Below, piece by piece: positions 28,401 to 39,897 of a DNA stretch of 64,000 bases. Location: NCBI RefSeq assembly GCF_001524445.2, contig NZ_CP013417.1, positions 744,001 to 808,000 of the forward strand, given 5' to 3'. The translations under genes were made by a program, and so were the position numbers. Position 1 is the stretch's first letter. Each line of letters begins with the position of its first letter. This DNA comes from Burkholderia savannae (lineage in GTDB: Bacteria; Pseudomonadota; Gammaproteobacteria; Burkholderiales; Burkholderiaceae). Under the pieces are notes generated by a model. The model saw only the letters and a list, made by a program, of their open reading frames with translations, was not told the origin of the DNA and ran no database searches.

Positions 28401-29795
28401 ATGATCTCCCAATCCATCTTCAAGGCATACGATATTCGGGGCGTGATCGGCAAGACGCTCGACGCCGACGTCGCGCGCGCGATCGGCCGCGCGTTCGGCA
28501 GCGAAGTGCGCGCGCAGGGCGGCGACGCGGTCGTCGTCGCGCGCGACGGCCGCCTGTCGGGCCCCGAGCTCGTCGGCGCGCTCGCGGACGGGCTGCGCGC
28601 GTCGGGCGTCGATGTCGTCGACGTCGGCATGGTGCCGACGCCCGTCGGCTACTTCGCGGCGAGCGTGCCGCTCGCGCTCGCCAACGGCGAGCGCCGCGTC
28701 GACTCGTGCATCGTCGTCACGGGCAGCCACAACCCGCCCGACTACAACGGCTTCAAGATGGTGCTGCGCGGCGCCGCGATCTACGGCGACCAGATCCAGG
28801 CCCTCTACAAGCGCATCGTCGACGAGCGCTTCGAAGCCGGCAGCGGTTCGTATGAGCAATACGACGTCGCCGACCAGTACGTCGAGCGCATCGTCGGCGA
28901 CATCAAGCCCGCGCGGCCGCTCAAGCTCGTCGTCGACGCGGGCAACGGCGTCGCGGGCCCGCTCGCGACGCGCCTGTTCAAGGCGCTCGGCTGCGAGCTC
29001 GTCGAGCTCTTCACCGACATCGACGGCAACTTCCCGAACCACCACCCGGACCCGGCGCACCCGGAGAACCTGCAGGACGTGATCGCGAAGCTGAAGACGA
29101 CCGACGCCGAGATCGGCTTCGCGTTCGACGGCGACGGCGACCGCCTCGGCGTCGTCACGAAGGACGGCCAGATCATCTACCCGGACCGCCAGCTGATGCT
29201 GTTCGCGCAGGAAGTGCTGTCGCGCAACCCGGGCGCGCAGATCATCTACGACGTGAAGTGCACGCGCAACCTCGCGCACTGGGTGCGCGAGAAGGGCGGC
29301 GAGCCGCTGATGTGGAAGACGGGCCACTCGCTCGTGAAGGCGAAGCTGCGCGAAACGGGCGCGCCGCTCGCGGGCGAGATGAGCGGCCACGTGTTCTTCA
29401 AGGATCGCTGGTACGGCTTCGACGACGGTCTCTACACGGGCGCGCGCCTGCTCGAGATCCTCGCGCGCGTGGCCGATCCGAGCGCGCTTCTGAACGGCCT
29501 GCCGAACGCGGTGTCGACGCCGGAGCTTCAGCTCAAGCTCGAAGAGGGCGAGAGCGTGAAGCTGATCGACAAGCTGCGCGCCGATGCGAAGTTCGACGGC
29601 GCCGACGAAGTCGTGACGATCGACGGCCTGCGCGTCGAGTATCCGGACGGCTTCGGCCTCGCGCGCTCGTCGAACACGACGCCCGTGGTCGTGCTGCGCT
29701 TCGAGGCGACGTCCGACGCGGCGCTCGCGCGAATCCAGGACGATTTCCGGCGCGCGCTGAAGGCCGCGAAGCCGGACGCGAACCTGCCGTTCTGA
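28401..29795 (+). CDS. manB: Phosphomannomutase/phosphoglucomutase
   Basis: The 464-residue alpha-D-phosphohexomutase moves phosphate between C6 and C1 of mannose or glucose, supplying nucleotide-sugar and LPS precursors. It has the active-site phosphoserine loop VTGSHNPPDYNGFK near residue 105, the Mg-binding FDGDGDRLGVV near residue 245, and GEMSGHVFFKDRW, which reads the sugar, near residue 325. ATG 28401 gives MISQSIFKAYDIRG, the usual family N-terminus; an upstream ATG at 28377 is less likely. Confidence 0.94.
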   Translation: MISQSIFKAYDIRGVIGKTLDADVARAIGRAFGSEVRAQGGDAVVVARDGRLSGPELVGALADGLRASGVDVVDVGMVPTPVGYFAASVPLALANGERRVDSCIVVTGSHNPPDYNGFKMVLRGAAIYGDQIQALYKRIVDERFEAGSGSYEQYDVADQYVERIVGDIKPARPLKLVVDAGNGVAGPLATRLFKALGCELVELFTDIDGNFPNHHPDPAHPENLQDVIAKLKTTDAEIGFAFDGDGDRLGVVTKDGQIIYPDRQLMLFAQEVLSRNPGAQIIYDVKCTRNLAHWVREKGGEPLMWKTGHSLVKAKLRETGAPLAGEMSGHVFFKDRWYGFDDGLYTGARLLEILARVADPSALLNGLPNAVSTPELQLKLEEGESVKLIDKLRADAKFDGADEVVTIDGLRVEYPDGFGLARSSNTTPVVVLRFEATSDAALARIQDDFRRALKAAKPDANLPF

Positions 29796-29862
29796 GCTTG
29801 ACTTTCGCGCGTCGCGCGGCGGGGGCGGCCCGACCGGCCTTGCGCTGACGCAAGCCTTGTCG

Positions 29863-29899
29863 AAAAAGCGGCGACGCATTCGTGCGTTCGCCGCTTTTT
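29863..29899 (+). terminator. Rho-independent terminator after manB
   Basis: A long stem (AAAAAGCGGCGA...CGCA, loop TTCG, then TGCG...TCGCCGCTTTTT) ends in a T run 67 bases after the manB stop. It separates manB from the waaC group. Confidence 0.85.
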
Positions 29900-29975
29900 G
29901 TCTGTGCCGGCCGTCCGGCGCGATAAAATCCGTCCTTTCGGTCTGTGCCGGCGGCTGCCGGCCATTTTTTTCAGC

Positions 29976-30971
29976 GTGCAAAAAATTCTGATCGTGCGCG
30001 TGTCGTCGCTCGGCGACGTCGTGCATAACATGCCGGTGATCGCCGACATCCGCCGGCGCCATCCCGACGCGCAGATCGACTGGCTCGTCGAGGAAGGCTT
30101 CGCCGATCTCGTGCGGCTCGTCGACGGCGTGCGCAACGTGCTGCCGTTCTCGCTGCGGCGCTGGCGCAAGCGCCTCGGCACGCCCGGCACGTGGCGCGAG
30201 ATCCGCGCGTTCCGGCGGCGGCTCGCCGAAGAGCGCTACGACCTCGTGATCGATTGCCAGGGGCTCATCAAGACCGCGTGGGTCGCGAGCTGGGCGCGCG
30301 GGCCGCTCGTCGGCCTCGGCAACCGCACCGACGGCGCGGGCTACGAGTGGCCGGTGCGCTTCTTCTACGACAAGCGCGTGCCGATCGTGCCGCGCACGCA
30401 TGTCGTCGAGCGCTCGCGGCAGCTCGTCGCGGCCGCGCTGGGCGACCCCGCGCCGACGCCTGCCGATGCGATCGATTTCGGCGTCGACACGCGCGGCGCG
30501 TCGCAAGCGCTCGCGTCGCTCGATCTGAACCTGCCGGTGCCGTACGTCGTGTTCGTCCACGCGACGTCGCGCGCCGACAAGCAGTGGCCCGACGACGCAT
30601 GGATCGGCCTCGGCGAGGCGCTCGTGCGGCGCGGCGCGTCGCTCGTGCTGCCGTGGGGCAGCGACGCCGAGCGCGCGACGAGCGAGCGTCTCGCGAAGGC
30701 GTTCGGCGCGGCGGCGATCGTGCCGCCGAAGCTGTCGCTGCCCGCGGTCGTCGGCCTCATCGACGGCGCGGCGGCGACGGTCGGCGTCGATACCGGCCTC
30801 GTTCACATCGCGGCGGCGCTGAAGCGTCCGACCGTCGAACTGTACAATTTCGCGACAGCCTGGCGCACGGGCGGCTACTGGTCGCCCAACGTCGTCAATC
30901 TCGGCACCGCCGGCGCGCCGCCGTCCCTTTCGCAGGTGAAGGACGCACTCGCGTCGTTCGGCCTCTTGTAA
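29976..30971 (+). CDS. waaC: ADP-heptose:LPS heptosyltransferase I
   Basis: The 331-residue GT9 enzyme adds the first L,D-heptose to Kdo of the LPS inner core. The N-terminus KILIVRVSSLGDVVHNMPV is the classical heptosyltransferase signature. IDWLVEEGFADLVRL and the donor-site TVGVDTGLVHIAAAL follow at about residue 270. The start is a GTG at 29976 that begins directly with VQKILIV; frames further upstream do not fit the family. It precedes kdoO by 15 bases, and waaA follows. Confidence 0.94.
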   Translation: MQKILIVRVSSLGDVVHNMPVIADIRRRHPDAQIDWLVEEGFADLVRLVDGVRNVLPFSLRRWRKRLGTPGTWREIRAFRRRLAEERYDLVIDCQGLIKTAWVASWARGPLVGLGNRTDGAGYEWPVRFFYDKRVPIVPRTHVVERSRQLVAAALGDPAPTPADAIDFGVDTRGASQALASLDLNLPVPYVVFVHATSRADKQWPDDAWIGLGEALVRRGASLVLPWGSDAERATSERLAKAFGAAAIVPPKLSLPAVVGLIDGAAATVGVDTGLVHIAAALKRPTVELYNFATAWRTGGYWSPNVVNLGTAGAPPSLSQVKDALASFGLL

Positions 30972-30986
30972 TCCCGACAGGCGATC

Positions 30987-31871
30987 ATGAGCGAATCCCA
31001 GATCATCGAAATTGCGTCCGCCGACTGGAGCGGCCAACATCTGTCCGTGCCGCGCGAGCAGCTGCTCGCCGGCCTCGAAGACGGCAAGGTGCTGTTCTTT
31101 TCACATCTGCGCTTCGCGATCGAAGGCGGCGAGGAAGCGCTGCTCGATCCCGCGTTCGCCGATCCGAAGCGCAAGAACATCAGCCTCGCGCCGAACGGCG
31201 GCGCGCTCGCCGGCGTGGCGGGCGACGCCGTCACGCAATCGGCCGTGCGCGCGCTGATCGCGCGTTTCCAGCAGCAGGCGGGCACGCTCGTCGACGGCCT
31301 CTTTCCCGAGTATCGCGGCAAGCTGCGCGTCGCGCCGACGAGCCTGCGCCTGATGCAGGTCGAGACGCGCGAGACGTCGTGGCGCAAGGACGACAGCCGC
31401 CTGCACGTCGACGCGTTTCCGTCGCGGCCGAATTACGGCGAGCGGATTCTGCGCGTGTTCACCAACGTGAACCCGGCGGGCGTGCCGCGCGTGTGGCGCG
31501 TCGGCGAGCCGTTCGAGGACGTCGCGAAGCGCTTCTTGCCGCGCATCAAGCCGCAGGTGCCGGGCTCCGCGTGGCTGCTCGAATTGCTGCACGTGACGAA
31601 GTCGCGCCGCAGCGCGTACGACCACCTGATGCTGAATCTGCACGACAGCATGAAGGCCGATCTCGACTATCAGAAGAGCAGCCCGCAGCAGACGATGCCG
31701 TTCCCGTCGGGCAGCGTGTGGGTGTGCTTCTCGGATCAGGCGTCGCACGCGGTGATGTCCGGCCAGTTCATGCTCGAGCAGACTTTCTTCCTGCCGGTGG
31801 ACGCGATGGTCCGTCCGGAGCGCGCGCCGCTCGGCATTCTCGAACGCCTGCAGGGCAGGGCTCTCGTTTGA
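30987..31871 (+). CDS. kdoO: Kdo hydroxylase (Fe(II)/2-oxoglutarate dioxygenase)
   Basis: The 294-residue protein matches KdoO, which converts Kdo to Ko (3-hydroxy-Kdo) in lipid A-Kdo2 of Burkholderia and some other bacteria. The likely iron triad is His/Asp in RLHVDAFPSRP (residues about 135-145) and the distal His in SDQASHAVMSGQF. An Arg in the next stretch could hold 2-oxoglutarate. It sits between waaC and waaA in the same direction, which fits inner-core modification. It is cytoplasmic, without signal peptide. Confidence 0.88.
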   Translation: MSESQIIEIASADWSGQHLSVPREQLLAGLEDGKVLFFSHLRFAIEGGEEALLDPAFADPKRKNISLAPNGGALAGVAGDAVTQSAVRALIARFQQQAGTLVDGLFPEYRGKLRVAPTSLRLMQVETRETSWRKDDSRLHVDAFPSRPNYGERILRVFTNVNPAGVPRVWRVGEPFEDVAKRFLPRIKPQVPGSAWLLELLHVTKSRRSAYDHLMLNLHDSMKADLDYQKSSPQQTMPFPSGSVWVCFSDQASHAVMSGQFMLEQTFFLPVDAMVRPERAPLGILERLQGRALV

Positions 31872-31908
31872 GCGCGCGCGACGTTTCCTTCGACGGAGCC
31901 GCCGCGCG

Positions 31909-33294
31909 ATGCTGAGAGCGATCTATCGCGCGCTGTGGTGGCTGATCGCGCCGCTCGCGGTGCTGCGCCTGCTGTGGCGCTCGCGCAAGGAGCGCGGCTA
32001 TCGCGAGCATATCGGCGAGCGCTTCGGCTTCGGGCCGGGCCGCGCGCTTGCGCGCCACATCGACGAATCGACGCCGATCGTCTGGGTGCACGCGGTGTCC
32101 GTCGGCGAGACGCGCGCCGCGCAGCCGCTCGTCGATGCGCTGATGCGCGCGCGGCCCGACGTGCACGTGCTGCTCACTCACATGACGCCGAGCGGCCGCG
32201 CGACGGGCGAGCAGATCTTCGGCGAGCGCGTGTCGCGCTGCTATCTGCCGTACGATCTGCCGCATCTCGTGCGGCGCTTCCTGCATGGGTGGCGGCCGTC
32301 GCTCGGCCTCGTGATGGAGACTGAAGTCTGGCCGACGCTCATCGACGAGTGCCGCCGCGCCGACGTGCCGCTCGTATTGACGAACGCGCGGATGTCGGCG
32401 CGCTCGTTCAGGCGCGCGGCGAAGTTCGGCTCGGCCGCGCGCGAAGTGTTCGGCGGCTTCTCGCGCGTGCTCGCGCAAAGCCCGGCCGACGCGGAGCGCC
32501 TGTCATCGCTCGGCGCGCGCAACGTCGCCGTGCTCGGCAACCTGAAGTTCGACATGACGACGCCGCCCGAGCTCGCCGCGCGCGGCCGCGCATGGCGCGA
32601 GGCGATCGGCGGGCGGCCGGTGTGGGTCGCGGCGAGCACGCGCGACGGCGAGGAGGCGCTCGTGCTCGACGCGTTCGCTGGGGTGACGACGCCGGGTGCG
32701 CTGCTGATTCTCGTGCCGCGCCATCCGCAGCGCTTCGCCGAAGTCGCGGCGCTCGTCGAGCGGCGCGGCTTGCGCCACGCACGCCGCACCGAATGGGCGG
32801 CCGACGCGGCCGCCGCCGCGGCGGGCCAGCCGGCCGCATCCGCGTTGCCGGCAAACGTCGACGTGCTGCTCGGCGATTCGATGGGCGAGCTGGGCGCGTA
32901 CTACGCGGCCGCCGACATCGCGTTCATCGGCGGGAGCCTGCTGCCGCTCGGCGGGCAGAATCTGATCGAGGCGTGCGCGGTGGGCGTGCCGGTGCTGATC
33001 GGGCCGCACGTGTTCAACTTCACGCAGGCGACGGCCGATGCGGTCGCGGCGGGCGCGTGCGCGCAGGTGCGGGATTCGGCGGATCTTGCGTGCACGCTAG
33101 ACGAACTGTTCGCCGATCACGCGCGCCGCACCGCGATGGGCGCGGCGGGCGCCGCGTTCGCCGCGCGGCATCGCGGGGCGACCGCGCGCACGGTCGACGT
33201 GCTGAATGCGCTGTTGCCGCCGCCGCGTGCCGTGTCGGCGGCAAGCGACGAAGGCGAGGGCGGCGGGCGCGACACGGGGGCTGCGCGCGACTGA
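31909..33294 (+). CDS. waaA: 3-deoxy-D-manno-octulosonic-acid transferase
   Basis: The 461-residue enzyme transfers Kdo from CMP-Kdo to lipid IVA. The N-terminal membrane anchor (ALWWLIAPLAVLRLLW) is followed by RERGY-type residues (SRKERGYREHIGERFGF) and IVWVHAVSVGETRAAQPL, both conserved in WaaA. MEXEVWP appears as METEVWPTLIDE and the donor region as GGSLLPLGGQNLIEACAVG. The C-terminal tail of about 25 residues is low-complexity. It is last in the waaC-kdoO-waaA group; 142 bases separate it from the convergent ureG. Confidence 0.95.
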   Translation: MLRAIYRALWWLIAPLAVLRLLWRSRKERGYREHIGERFGFGPGRALARHIDESTPIVWVHAVSVGETRAAQPLVDALMRARPDVHVLLTHMTPSGRATGEQIFGERVSRCYLPYDLPHLVRRFLHGWRPSLGLVMETEVWPTLIDECRRADVPLVLTNARMSARSFRRAAKFGSAAREVFGGFSRVLAQSPADAERLSSLGARNVAVLGNLKFDMTTPPELAARGRAWREAIGGRPVWVAASTRDGEEALVLDAFAGVTTPGALLILVPRHPQRFAEVAALVERRGLRHARRTEWAADAAAAAAGQPAASALPANVDVLLGDSMGELGAYYAAADIAFIGGSLLPLGGQNLIEACAVGVPVLIGPHVFNFTQATADAVAAGACAQVRDSADLACTLDELFADHARRTAMGAAGAAFAARHRGATARTVDVLNALLPPPRAVSAASDEGEGGGRDTGAARD

Positions 33295-33436
33295 GCGCCG
33301 CATCGCGCCGTGCGTGGTTGCGAGACGGCGGCGTCATCGCAGCCGCGGCCGCCACGGCCGCCGCATCGCGCGATCGCGGTGTCGCGCCGCTCCGCGATCG
33401 CGCGAGCCCAGGCCGCGAACATCGCGCGCCGCGCGC

Positions 33437-34087
33437 TCAGACCGTCAGCAATCCTTTTTTCTCGATGAACGCGATCACGTCGGCGACGCCGTCGAGCGCC
33501 TTCAGATTGCACATCACGTACGGGCGTTCGCCGCGCATCTTCTTCGTGTCGGACGCCATCACGTCGAGATTCGCGCCCACGAGCGGCGCGAGATCCGTCT
33601 TGTTGATCACGAGCAGATCCGACTTCGTGATCCCCGGGCCGCCCTTGCGCGGAATCTTCTCGCCGCCCGCGACGTCGATCACGTAGATCGTCAGGTCCGA
33701 CAGCTCAGGGCTGAACGTCGCCGCGAGGTTGTCGCCGCCCGATTCGATGAACACGATGTCCGCGTCCGGAAAGCGCGACAGCATCCGGTCGACCGCCTCG
33801 AGATTGATCGACGCGTCCTCGCGGATCGCCGTGTGCGGGCAGCCGCCCGTCTCGACGCCCATGATCCGTTCTTCGGGCAGCGCGCCCGCGATCGTCAGCA
33901 GGCGCTGGTCTTCCTTCGTGTAGATGTCGTTCGTGATCGCGACGAGGTCGTAGCGCTCGCGCATGCCCTTGCAGAGCATTTCGAGGAGCGTCGTCTTGCC
34001 GGAGCCGACGGGGCCGCCGATGCCGACGCGCAGCGGCGGGAGCTTCTTCGTGCGGCGGGCCGCCGCCGCGGAATGGGGTGCGTTCAT
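33437..34087 (-). CDS. ureG: Urease accessory GTPase
   Basis: The 216-residue UreG delivers nickel to urease with GTP hydrolysis. The P-loop [15 protein letters not shown] is at residue 26. [15 protein letters not shown] carries the metal-binding Cys-Pro-His. [15 protein letters not shown] and [13 protein letters not shown] follow. It is the last gene of the ure block, 30 bases after ureF. Confidence 0.97.
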   Translation of the reverse strand: MNAPHSAAAARRTKKLPPLRVGIGGPVGSGKTTLLEMLCKGMRERYDLVAITNDIYTKEDQRLLTIAGALPEERIMGVETGGCPHTAIREDASINLEAVDRMLSRFPDADIVFIESGGDNLAATFSPELSDLTIYVIDVAGGEKIPRKGGPGITKSDLLVINKTDLAPLVGANLDVMASDTKKMRGERPYVMCNLKALDGVADVIAFIEKKGLLTV

Positions 34088-34117
34088 GATTCGGTGCGTG
34101 AGAATGCTCTGGGATGC

Positions 34118-34798
34118 TTATGAACGGAACAGGCGCGAATACTGCGATTCGTGCCGCGCGGACAGGATGCCGAGCTGCGGCGCGAACGTGTTGATCGCGT
34201 CGGGCGGCGTCGCGAGCGCGCGGCGCACCGCGGCGCGGATCGGCTCGCGCAGCGCGACGATGATCTTCTGGCCCGCGAGCTGGCCGAGCGGCACCGCCTT
34301 GATCGCGGCGGCCGTCTGGTTCTCGACCCAGCCGAACGCGTACGCGGCGAGCGTCGCGTCGGGCGTCGCGCCGTGCGCGGCCGCCGCGAACGCGAACGCG
34401 CTCGGCAGCGCGATCGGCGAGATCGACGCGAGCGTCGCGCGGCGCGCGGCGTCGCCCCATTCGAGCGACGCGCACAGTTGCGCGAGCGACCAGCCCATCT
34501 GCTCGGTTTCGCGGCGCAGCTCGGACGATTCACGGCTCGCGACGAATTCGTCGTTCGCCTCGGCGAGCGCCGCCGCGTCGTGCGCGTGCCAGCGCGCGAG
34601 TTGATGCGCGAGGAACGGCAGCTCGCCGTGCGCGAGCACGTCGGCGAGACCGCTCGCGATCCAGTCGCGCGCGTCGTCGGCGTTGCGGATGAGCGGCGCG
34701 TCGAGCGCGGCCTCGAGGCCCTGCGAATAGCTGAACGCGCCGATCGGCAAGGCCGGCGACGCGAGATGCAGCAGCGCGACGAGCTCAGCGGTGTCCAT
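34118..34798 (-). CDS. ureF: Urease accessory protein UreF
   Basis: The 226-residue helical protein helps load nickel and CO2 into apourease together with UreD and Ure[22 protein letters not shown] at the N-terminus is the UreF hallmark. The start at 34798 ([10 protein letters not shown]) overlaps ureE by 14 bases; ATG 34804 is a near alternative. Confidence 0.95.
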   Translation of the reverse strand: MDTAELVALLHLASPALPIGAFSYSQGLEAALDAPLIRNADDARDWIASGLADVLAHGELPFLAHQLARWHAHDAAALAEANDEFVASRESSELRRETEQMGWSLAQLCASLEWGDAARRATLASISPIALPSAFAFAAAAHGATPDATLAAYAFGWVENQTAAAIKAVPLGQLAGQKIIVALREPIRAAVRRALATPPDAINTFAPQLGILSARHESQYSRLFRS

Positions 34799-35426
34799 GG
34801 CCATGACCGTGCGAGCAGGACGGACCATGCTGATGATCGTGATCGTGATCGTGATCGTGATCGTGATCGTGATCGTGATCGTGCGAGTGCGAGTGCGAGT
34901 GCGAGTGGCCGTGGTGCTCGCCGAACACCTGCTGCGCGAGCGCGTAATCCTCGGCGAACGTCGCGTCGTGCCCGTGCCGATGCCCGCCGCCGTATGCGCC
35001 GGCTTCCGGCTGGAACGGCGCGTTCGCGCGCTCGATCGTCGCGCCGAGGCGCGTGAGCATATCGGCGAGCACGGGATCGTATTCGAGCTTCAGGTAATGC
35101 GCGCCGACCTCGACGGGCGTATGCCGGTTGCCGAGATGGTACGCGGCGCGCGTGAGCGTGAGCGCGTCGGGCGCGCGCACGAGCAGCACGGCTTCGTCGG
35201 CCGCGGCGACGCGCACGAGCGCGCCGTCGTCGGCGACGAGCACGTCGCCGTCGGCGAGCACCGTGCCGCGCGGCAGCACGAGCGCGATTTCCTCGCCCGT
35301 GTCGAGCGTCGCGGCGAGCCGGCTCTTGCAGCGCGCGTCATAAGCGAGCGTGAGCGCCGGCGCGCGCGCGACGAGCGAGGCGGCGAGTTTCACGTTCGGG
35401 GCGATGCGTTTGTCGATCGTGCGCAT
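34785..35426 (-). CDS. ureE: Urease nickel metallochaperone with His-rich tail
   Basis: The 213-residue UreE has the usual N-terminal domain ([34 protein letters not shown]) and a metal-binding domain with [22 protein letters not shown]. After [13 protein letters not shown] comes an extended histidine-rich C-terminus: four His-Ser pairs, eight His-Asp pairs, then [16 protein letters not shown]. This tail would bind several nickel ions. It is encoded by a perfect hexanucleotide repeat (listed separately), so its length could vary between strains. It lies between ureC and ureF. Confidence 0.96.
   Translation of the reverse strand: MRTIDKRIAPNVKLAASLVARAPALTLAYDARCKSRLAATLDTGEEIALVLPRGTVLADGDVLVADDGALVRVAAADEAVLLVRAPDALTLTRAAYHLGNRHTPVEVGAHYLKLEYDPVLADMLTRLGATIERANAPFQPEAGAYGGGHRHGHDATFAEDYALAQQVFGEHHGHSHSHSHSHDHDHDHDHDHDHDHDHQHGPSCSHGHGHGHR
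34835..34906 (-). repeat. Hexanucleotide tandem repeat in ureE
   Basis: On the plus strand eight perfect copies of GATCGT (34835-34882) are followed by four copies of GCGAGT (34883-34906). On the coding strand they read as His-Asp and His-Ser pairs. As the unit is six bases, gain or loss of copies keeps the frame. Confidence 0.97.
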
Positions 35427-35443
35427 GATGATTCGTCAGGACT

Positions 35444-37150
<1,707 letters not shown>

Positions 37151-37210
37151 GTCGTCGAATCCTTCGGATGCCCGTGCGGGCGTGTCAACGAGTCGCGTCG
37201 GGGCGGGCGC

Positions 37211-37516
37211 TCAGAGCGGCCCCATCACCTTGCCCTGGAAGCCGTAGACGGCGCGCGCGCCCGCGAGCTCGACGAGCTCGACCGTGCGCGACTGGCCGGG
37301 CTCGAAGCGCACCGCGGTGCCGGCCGCGATGTTCAGCCGAAAGCCGCGCGCGGCCGCGCGATCGAACGACAGCGCGTCGTTGACTTCGTGGAAGTGATAG
37401 TGCGAGCCGACCTGCACGGGGCGATCGCCCGTGTTCGCGACGGCGAGCTCGATCGTCTTGCGGCCCGCGTTCAGCTCGTGCTCGCCTTCGTCGATGAGGA
37501 TTTCGCCGGGGATCAT
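37211..37516 (-). CDS. ureB: Urease subunit beta
   Basis: The 101-residue subunit begins [21 protein letters not shown] and has [18 protein letters not shown], all typical of UreB. It packs against UreA and UreC in the cytoplasmic urease trimer. It is separate from ureA here, as in most proteobacteria. Confidence 0.97.
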   Translation of the reverse strand: MIPGEILIDEGEHELNAGRKTIELAVANTGDRPVQVGSHYHFHEVNDALSFDRAAARGFRLNIAAGTAVRFEPGQSRTVELVELAGARAVYGFQGKVMGPL

Positions 37517-37605
37517 GCGGCCCTCCGGCCAAGCGTGCGTGCGGCGCGGAATCCGTCAGCGGAATGCGCGGGGAAATGAACCATGCGGTGAATCATGATG
37601 CGCCT

Positions 37606-37908
37606 TCACGGAATCGGGTGGTGGACGGTGACGAGCTTCGTGCCGTCGGGAAACGTCGCTTCGACCTGGATGTCGGGAATCATCTCGGGCACGCCTTCCA
37701 TCACGTCGTCGCGCGTGAGCAGCGTCGTGCCGTAATGCATCACCTCGGCGACCGTCTTGCCGTCGCGCGCGGCTTCCATCAGCGCGGCCGTGATGAACGC
37801 GATCGTCTCCGGGTAGTTGAGCTTGAGCCCGCGGGCTCGGCGGCGCTCGGCGAGAAGCGCCGCCGTGAAGATCAACAGCTTGTCTTTTTCTCGGGGAGTC
37901 AGTTTCAT
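37606..37908 (-). CDS. ureA: Urease subunit gamma
   Basis: The 100-residue subunit starts [20 protein letters not shown] and has [21 protein letters not shown] plus VTVHHPIP at the end, all family-typical. The start at 37908 is set by homology to UreA; the open frame reaches 36 codons further upstream without family residues. The gap of about 220 bases to ureD shows no gene. Confidence 0.97.
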   Translation of the reverse strand: MKLTPREKDKLLIFTAALLAERRRARGLKLNYPETIAFITAALMEAARDGKTVAEVMHYGTTLLTRDDVMEGVPEMIPDIQVEATFPDGTKLVTVHHPIP

Positions 37909-38129
37909 GAAAGAAACATTTTGGAAAACGTAATATTCGGGCGGCGCGCTGCGCGGCGGGCGCGAAGATATCGTAGCACTGCGAACGTGCGCGTGCGGCG
38001 AGGCCTGCTGAAGCAAGAGAGCAAGGCACGTGCCACGCGTTTTATCCGCGCGTTCGTGCCGCGCGGCGGTGCGGCGCGCACCGAGATGGCGCGTTTTTCT
38101 GAAAGGCGTGCGTCAGGAACGTGCGGCGA

Positions 38130-39005
38130 TCAGGTCTGCCAGAGACGCAGCGGCTTCGCGTCGACGCCGTGGACGATCGGGCGCAGCGCAAGCCATTGGT
38201 CGATGAACAGGCGCTGCAGCGTTTCCATCGAATGGGCGAGCGCGCGAATCAGCATCACGCCGGGCGCGACGCACGTGACGCCGGCGCGCAGCGCGTCGTC
38301 GAACGGCAGCGCGGGCGCGATCGATTCGGCGAGCGCGTCGGTGCATGCGGCGCCGAGCGCCCACAGCGTGCCGTAGACGGGAAAGCCGCCGAGCCCTTGC
38401 GGCGCGGCGCGCAGCGGATCGGCCGCGTCGAGGCGCGCGCGCTCGACCCACAATGGCCGCCCCGACGGGCCGACGATCTTCGAGAACGATGCGATGCTGC
38501 CCGTCGACCACGCTTCGCCCGCCGCCTGGCGGCCGAGCTGCGTCGCGTCCCAGCCGAGCGCGCTCGCGCCGTCGCCGAGCTTCAGCACGAATTCGAGCGA
38601 CGCGTGCGCGGCGTCGAAGAACAGATTGTTCTGCGGCAGCCAGTCGAGCTTCGCGTGCGCGCCGACGTCGATGTCGATCCGCTGCCGCGCGTCGAGCCCG
38701 TTCGACTTGTACCACTTCGTCGCGCCGGGCGTCGTCAGCACCGCGTGCGTGCCGGCGTCGAGCCTCACGTCGATCTCGAGGCGGTCGCCGCCGGCGACGC
38801 CGCCCGGCGGATGAACGATGACCGCGTGGCAGATCGCGTCGCCTTCCGGATAGAGCGCGCGCTGCACGCGCAGCGGCCCCGCGTGCCGGCGATGGGCGAG
38901 CGCGGTGCGCCCCGCCGGCTGCCGCTCGAAGCCGAGCTCGAGGCGGGCGTGCCACGCCTTGGTGGCGGGGCGGACGAGCGTGGCGTGGGGTTCGTGGGCG
39001 GACAT
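38130..39005 (-). CDS. ureD: Urease accessory protein UreD (UreH)
   Basis: The 291-residue protein acts with UreF and UreG in metallocentre assembly. It shows [33 protein letters not shown] and [14 protein letters not shown], as in UreD proteins. It is first of the ure genes and follows the urea transporter gene urtE by 195 bases on the same strand, so urea uptake and hydrolysis may share transcripts. Confidence 0.95.
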   Translation of the reverse strand: MSAHEPHATLVRPATKAWHARLELGFERQPAGRTALAHRRHAGPLRVQRALYPEGDAICHAVIVHPPGGVAGGDRLEIDVRLDAGTHAVLTTPGATKWYKSNGLDARQRIDIDVGAHAKLDWLPQNNLFFDAAHASLEFVLKLGDGASALGWDATQLGRQAAGEAWSTGSIASFSKIVGPSGRPLWVERARLDAADPLRAAPQGLGGFPVYGTLWALGAACTDALAESIAPALPFDDALRAGVTCVAPGVMLIRALAHSMETLQRLFIDQWLALRPIVHGVDAKPLRLWQT

Positions 39006-39200
39006 CGGTCGAATCTGGAAAGCGGGCGCATCAATGCTACAGGATACCCGGCGCGCGGGCGCGGCCGGGCGCGATGGTTGCGCGCGACGATTTCGCGCGA
39101 GCGAGCCGCGTCGCGGCGCAGCCGCTTGCCGCTCGCGGATTGACGCAATGCGCGTTCGGCACGGGCGCGCTCGGCTCGCCTTCGCCGCGAAGCGCGCGGC

Positions 39201-39893
39201 TCAAACCGCGATCATCTCACGCACGCCGTGCGCGTCCATCTCGCTGCCCGCGCCGCCCGCGACGATCTCGCCGCGGCTCATCACCCAGTAGCGATCGGCG
39301 ATCGAGCGCGCGAAATCGTAGTACTGCTCGACGAGCAGCACCGTCATCTTCGATTCGTCGACGAGCTGCCGCAGCGTGCGGCCGATGTCCTGGATGATCG
39401 ACGGCTGGATGCCTTCCGTCGGCTCGTCGAGGATCAGCAGTTGCGGCTCGCTCATCAGCGCGCGGCCGATCGCGAGCTGCTGCTGCTGGCCGCCCGACAG
39501 GTCGCCGCCGCGCCGCGCGCGCATGTCTTTCAGCACCGGAAAGAGATCGTAGATGCGGTCGGGCACCTTGGACGGCGCCTTGCGGCTCGCCGCGCCGACG
39601 AGCAGGTTCTCCTCGACGGTGAGCCGCGGAAAGACGTCGCGGCCCTGCGGCACGTAAGCGAGGCCCGCGGCGACGCGCGCGTAGGGCGGCAGCGCGCCGA
39701 GCGGCTTGCCGCGCCACGCGATGCCGCCGCTTTTCGTCGGTACGACGCCCATCACGCAGCGCAAGAGCGTCGTCTTGCCGACGCCGTTGCGCCCGAGCAG
39801 CACGGTGAGCTTGCCGTCGCCGGCTTCGAGCGTCACGTCGCGCAGGATGTGGCTGCCGCCGTAGTATTGGTTCAGCGCTTCGATCGTCAGCAT
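39201..39893 (-). CDS. urtE: Urea ABC transporter ATPase UrtE
   Basis: The 230-residue ATPase (LivF type) has Walker A LLGRNGVGKTT, signature LSGGQQQQLAIGRAL and Walker B LLILDEPTEGIQPSI. UrtE proteins keep this EGIQPSII sequence. It energises urea import with UrtD. It follows urtD by 4 bases. Confidence 0.96.
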   Translation of the reverse strand: MLTIEALNQYYGGSHILRDVTLEAGDGKLTVLLGRNGVGKTTLLRCVMGVVPTKSGGIAWRGKPLGALPPYARVAAGLAYVPQGRDVFPRLTVEENLLVGAASRKAPSKVPDRIYDLFPVLKDMRARRGGDLSGGQQQQLAIGRALMSEPQLLILDEPTEGIQPSIIQDIGRTLRQLVDESKMTVLLVEQYYDFARSIADRYWVMSRGEIVAGGAGSEMDAHGVREMIAV

Positions 39894-39897
39894 CGCA

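Noticed and set aside
28344..31040. A long open frame of 898 codons on the minus strand
   Set aside because: It runs opposite manB and waaC, both clear genes. The product is Arg/Glu/Val-rich low-complexity sequence typical of antisense frames in high-GC DNA.
34835..34906. Possible CRISPR-like array
   Set aside because: The units are six bases long without spacers and lie inside ureE in frame. They are a microsatellite.
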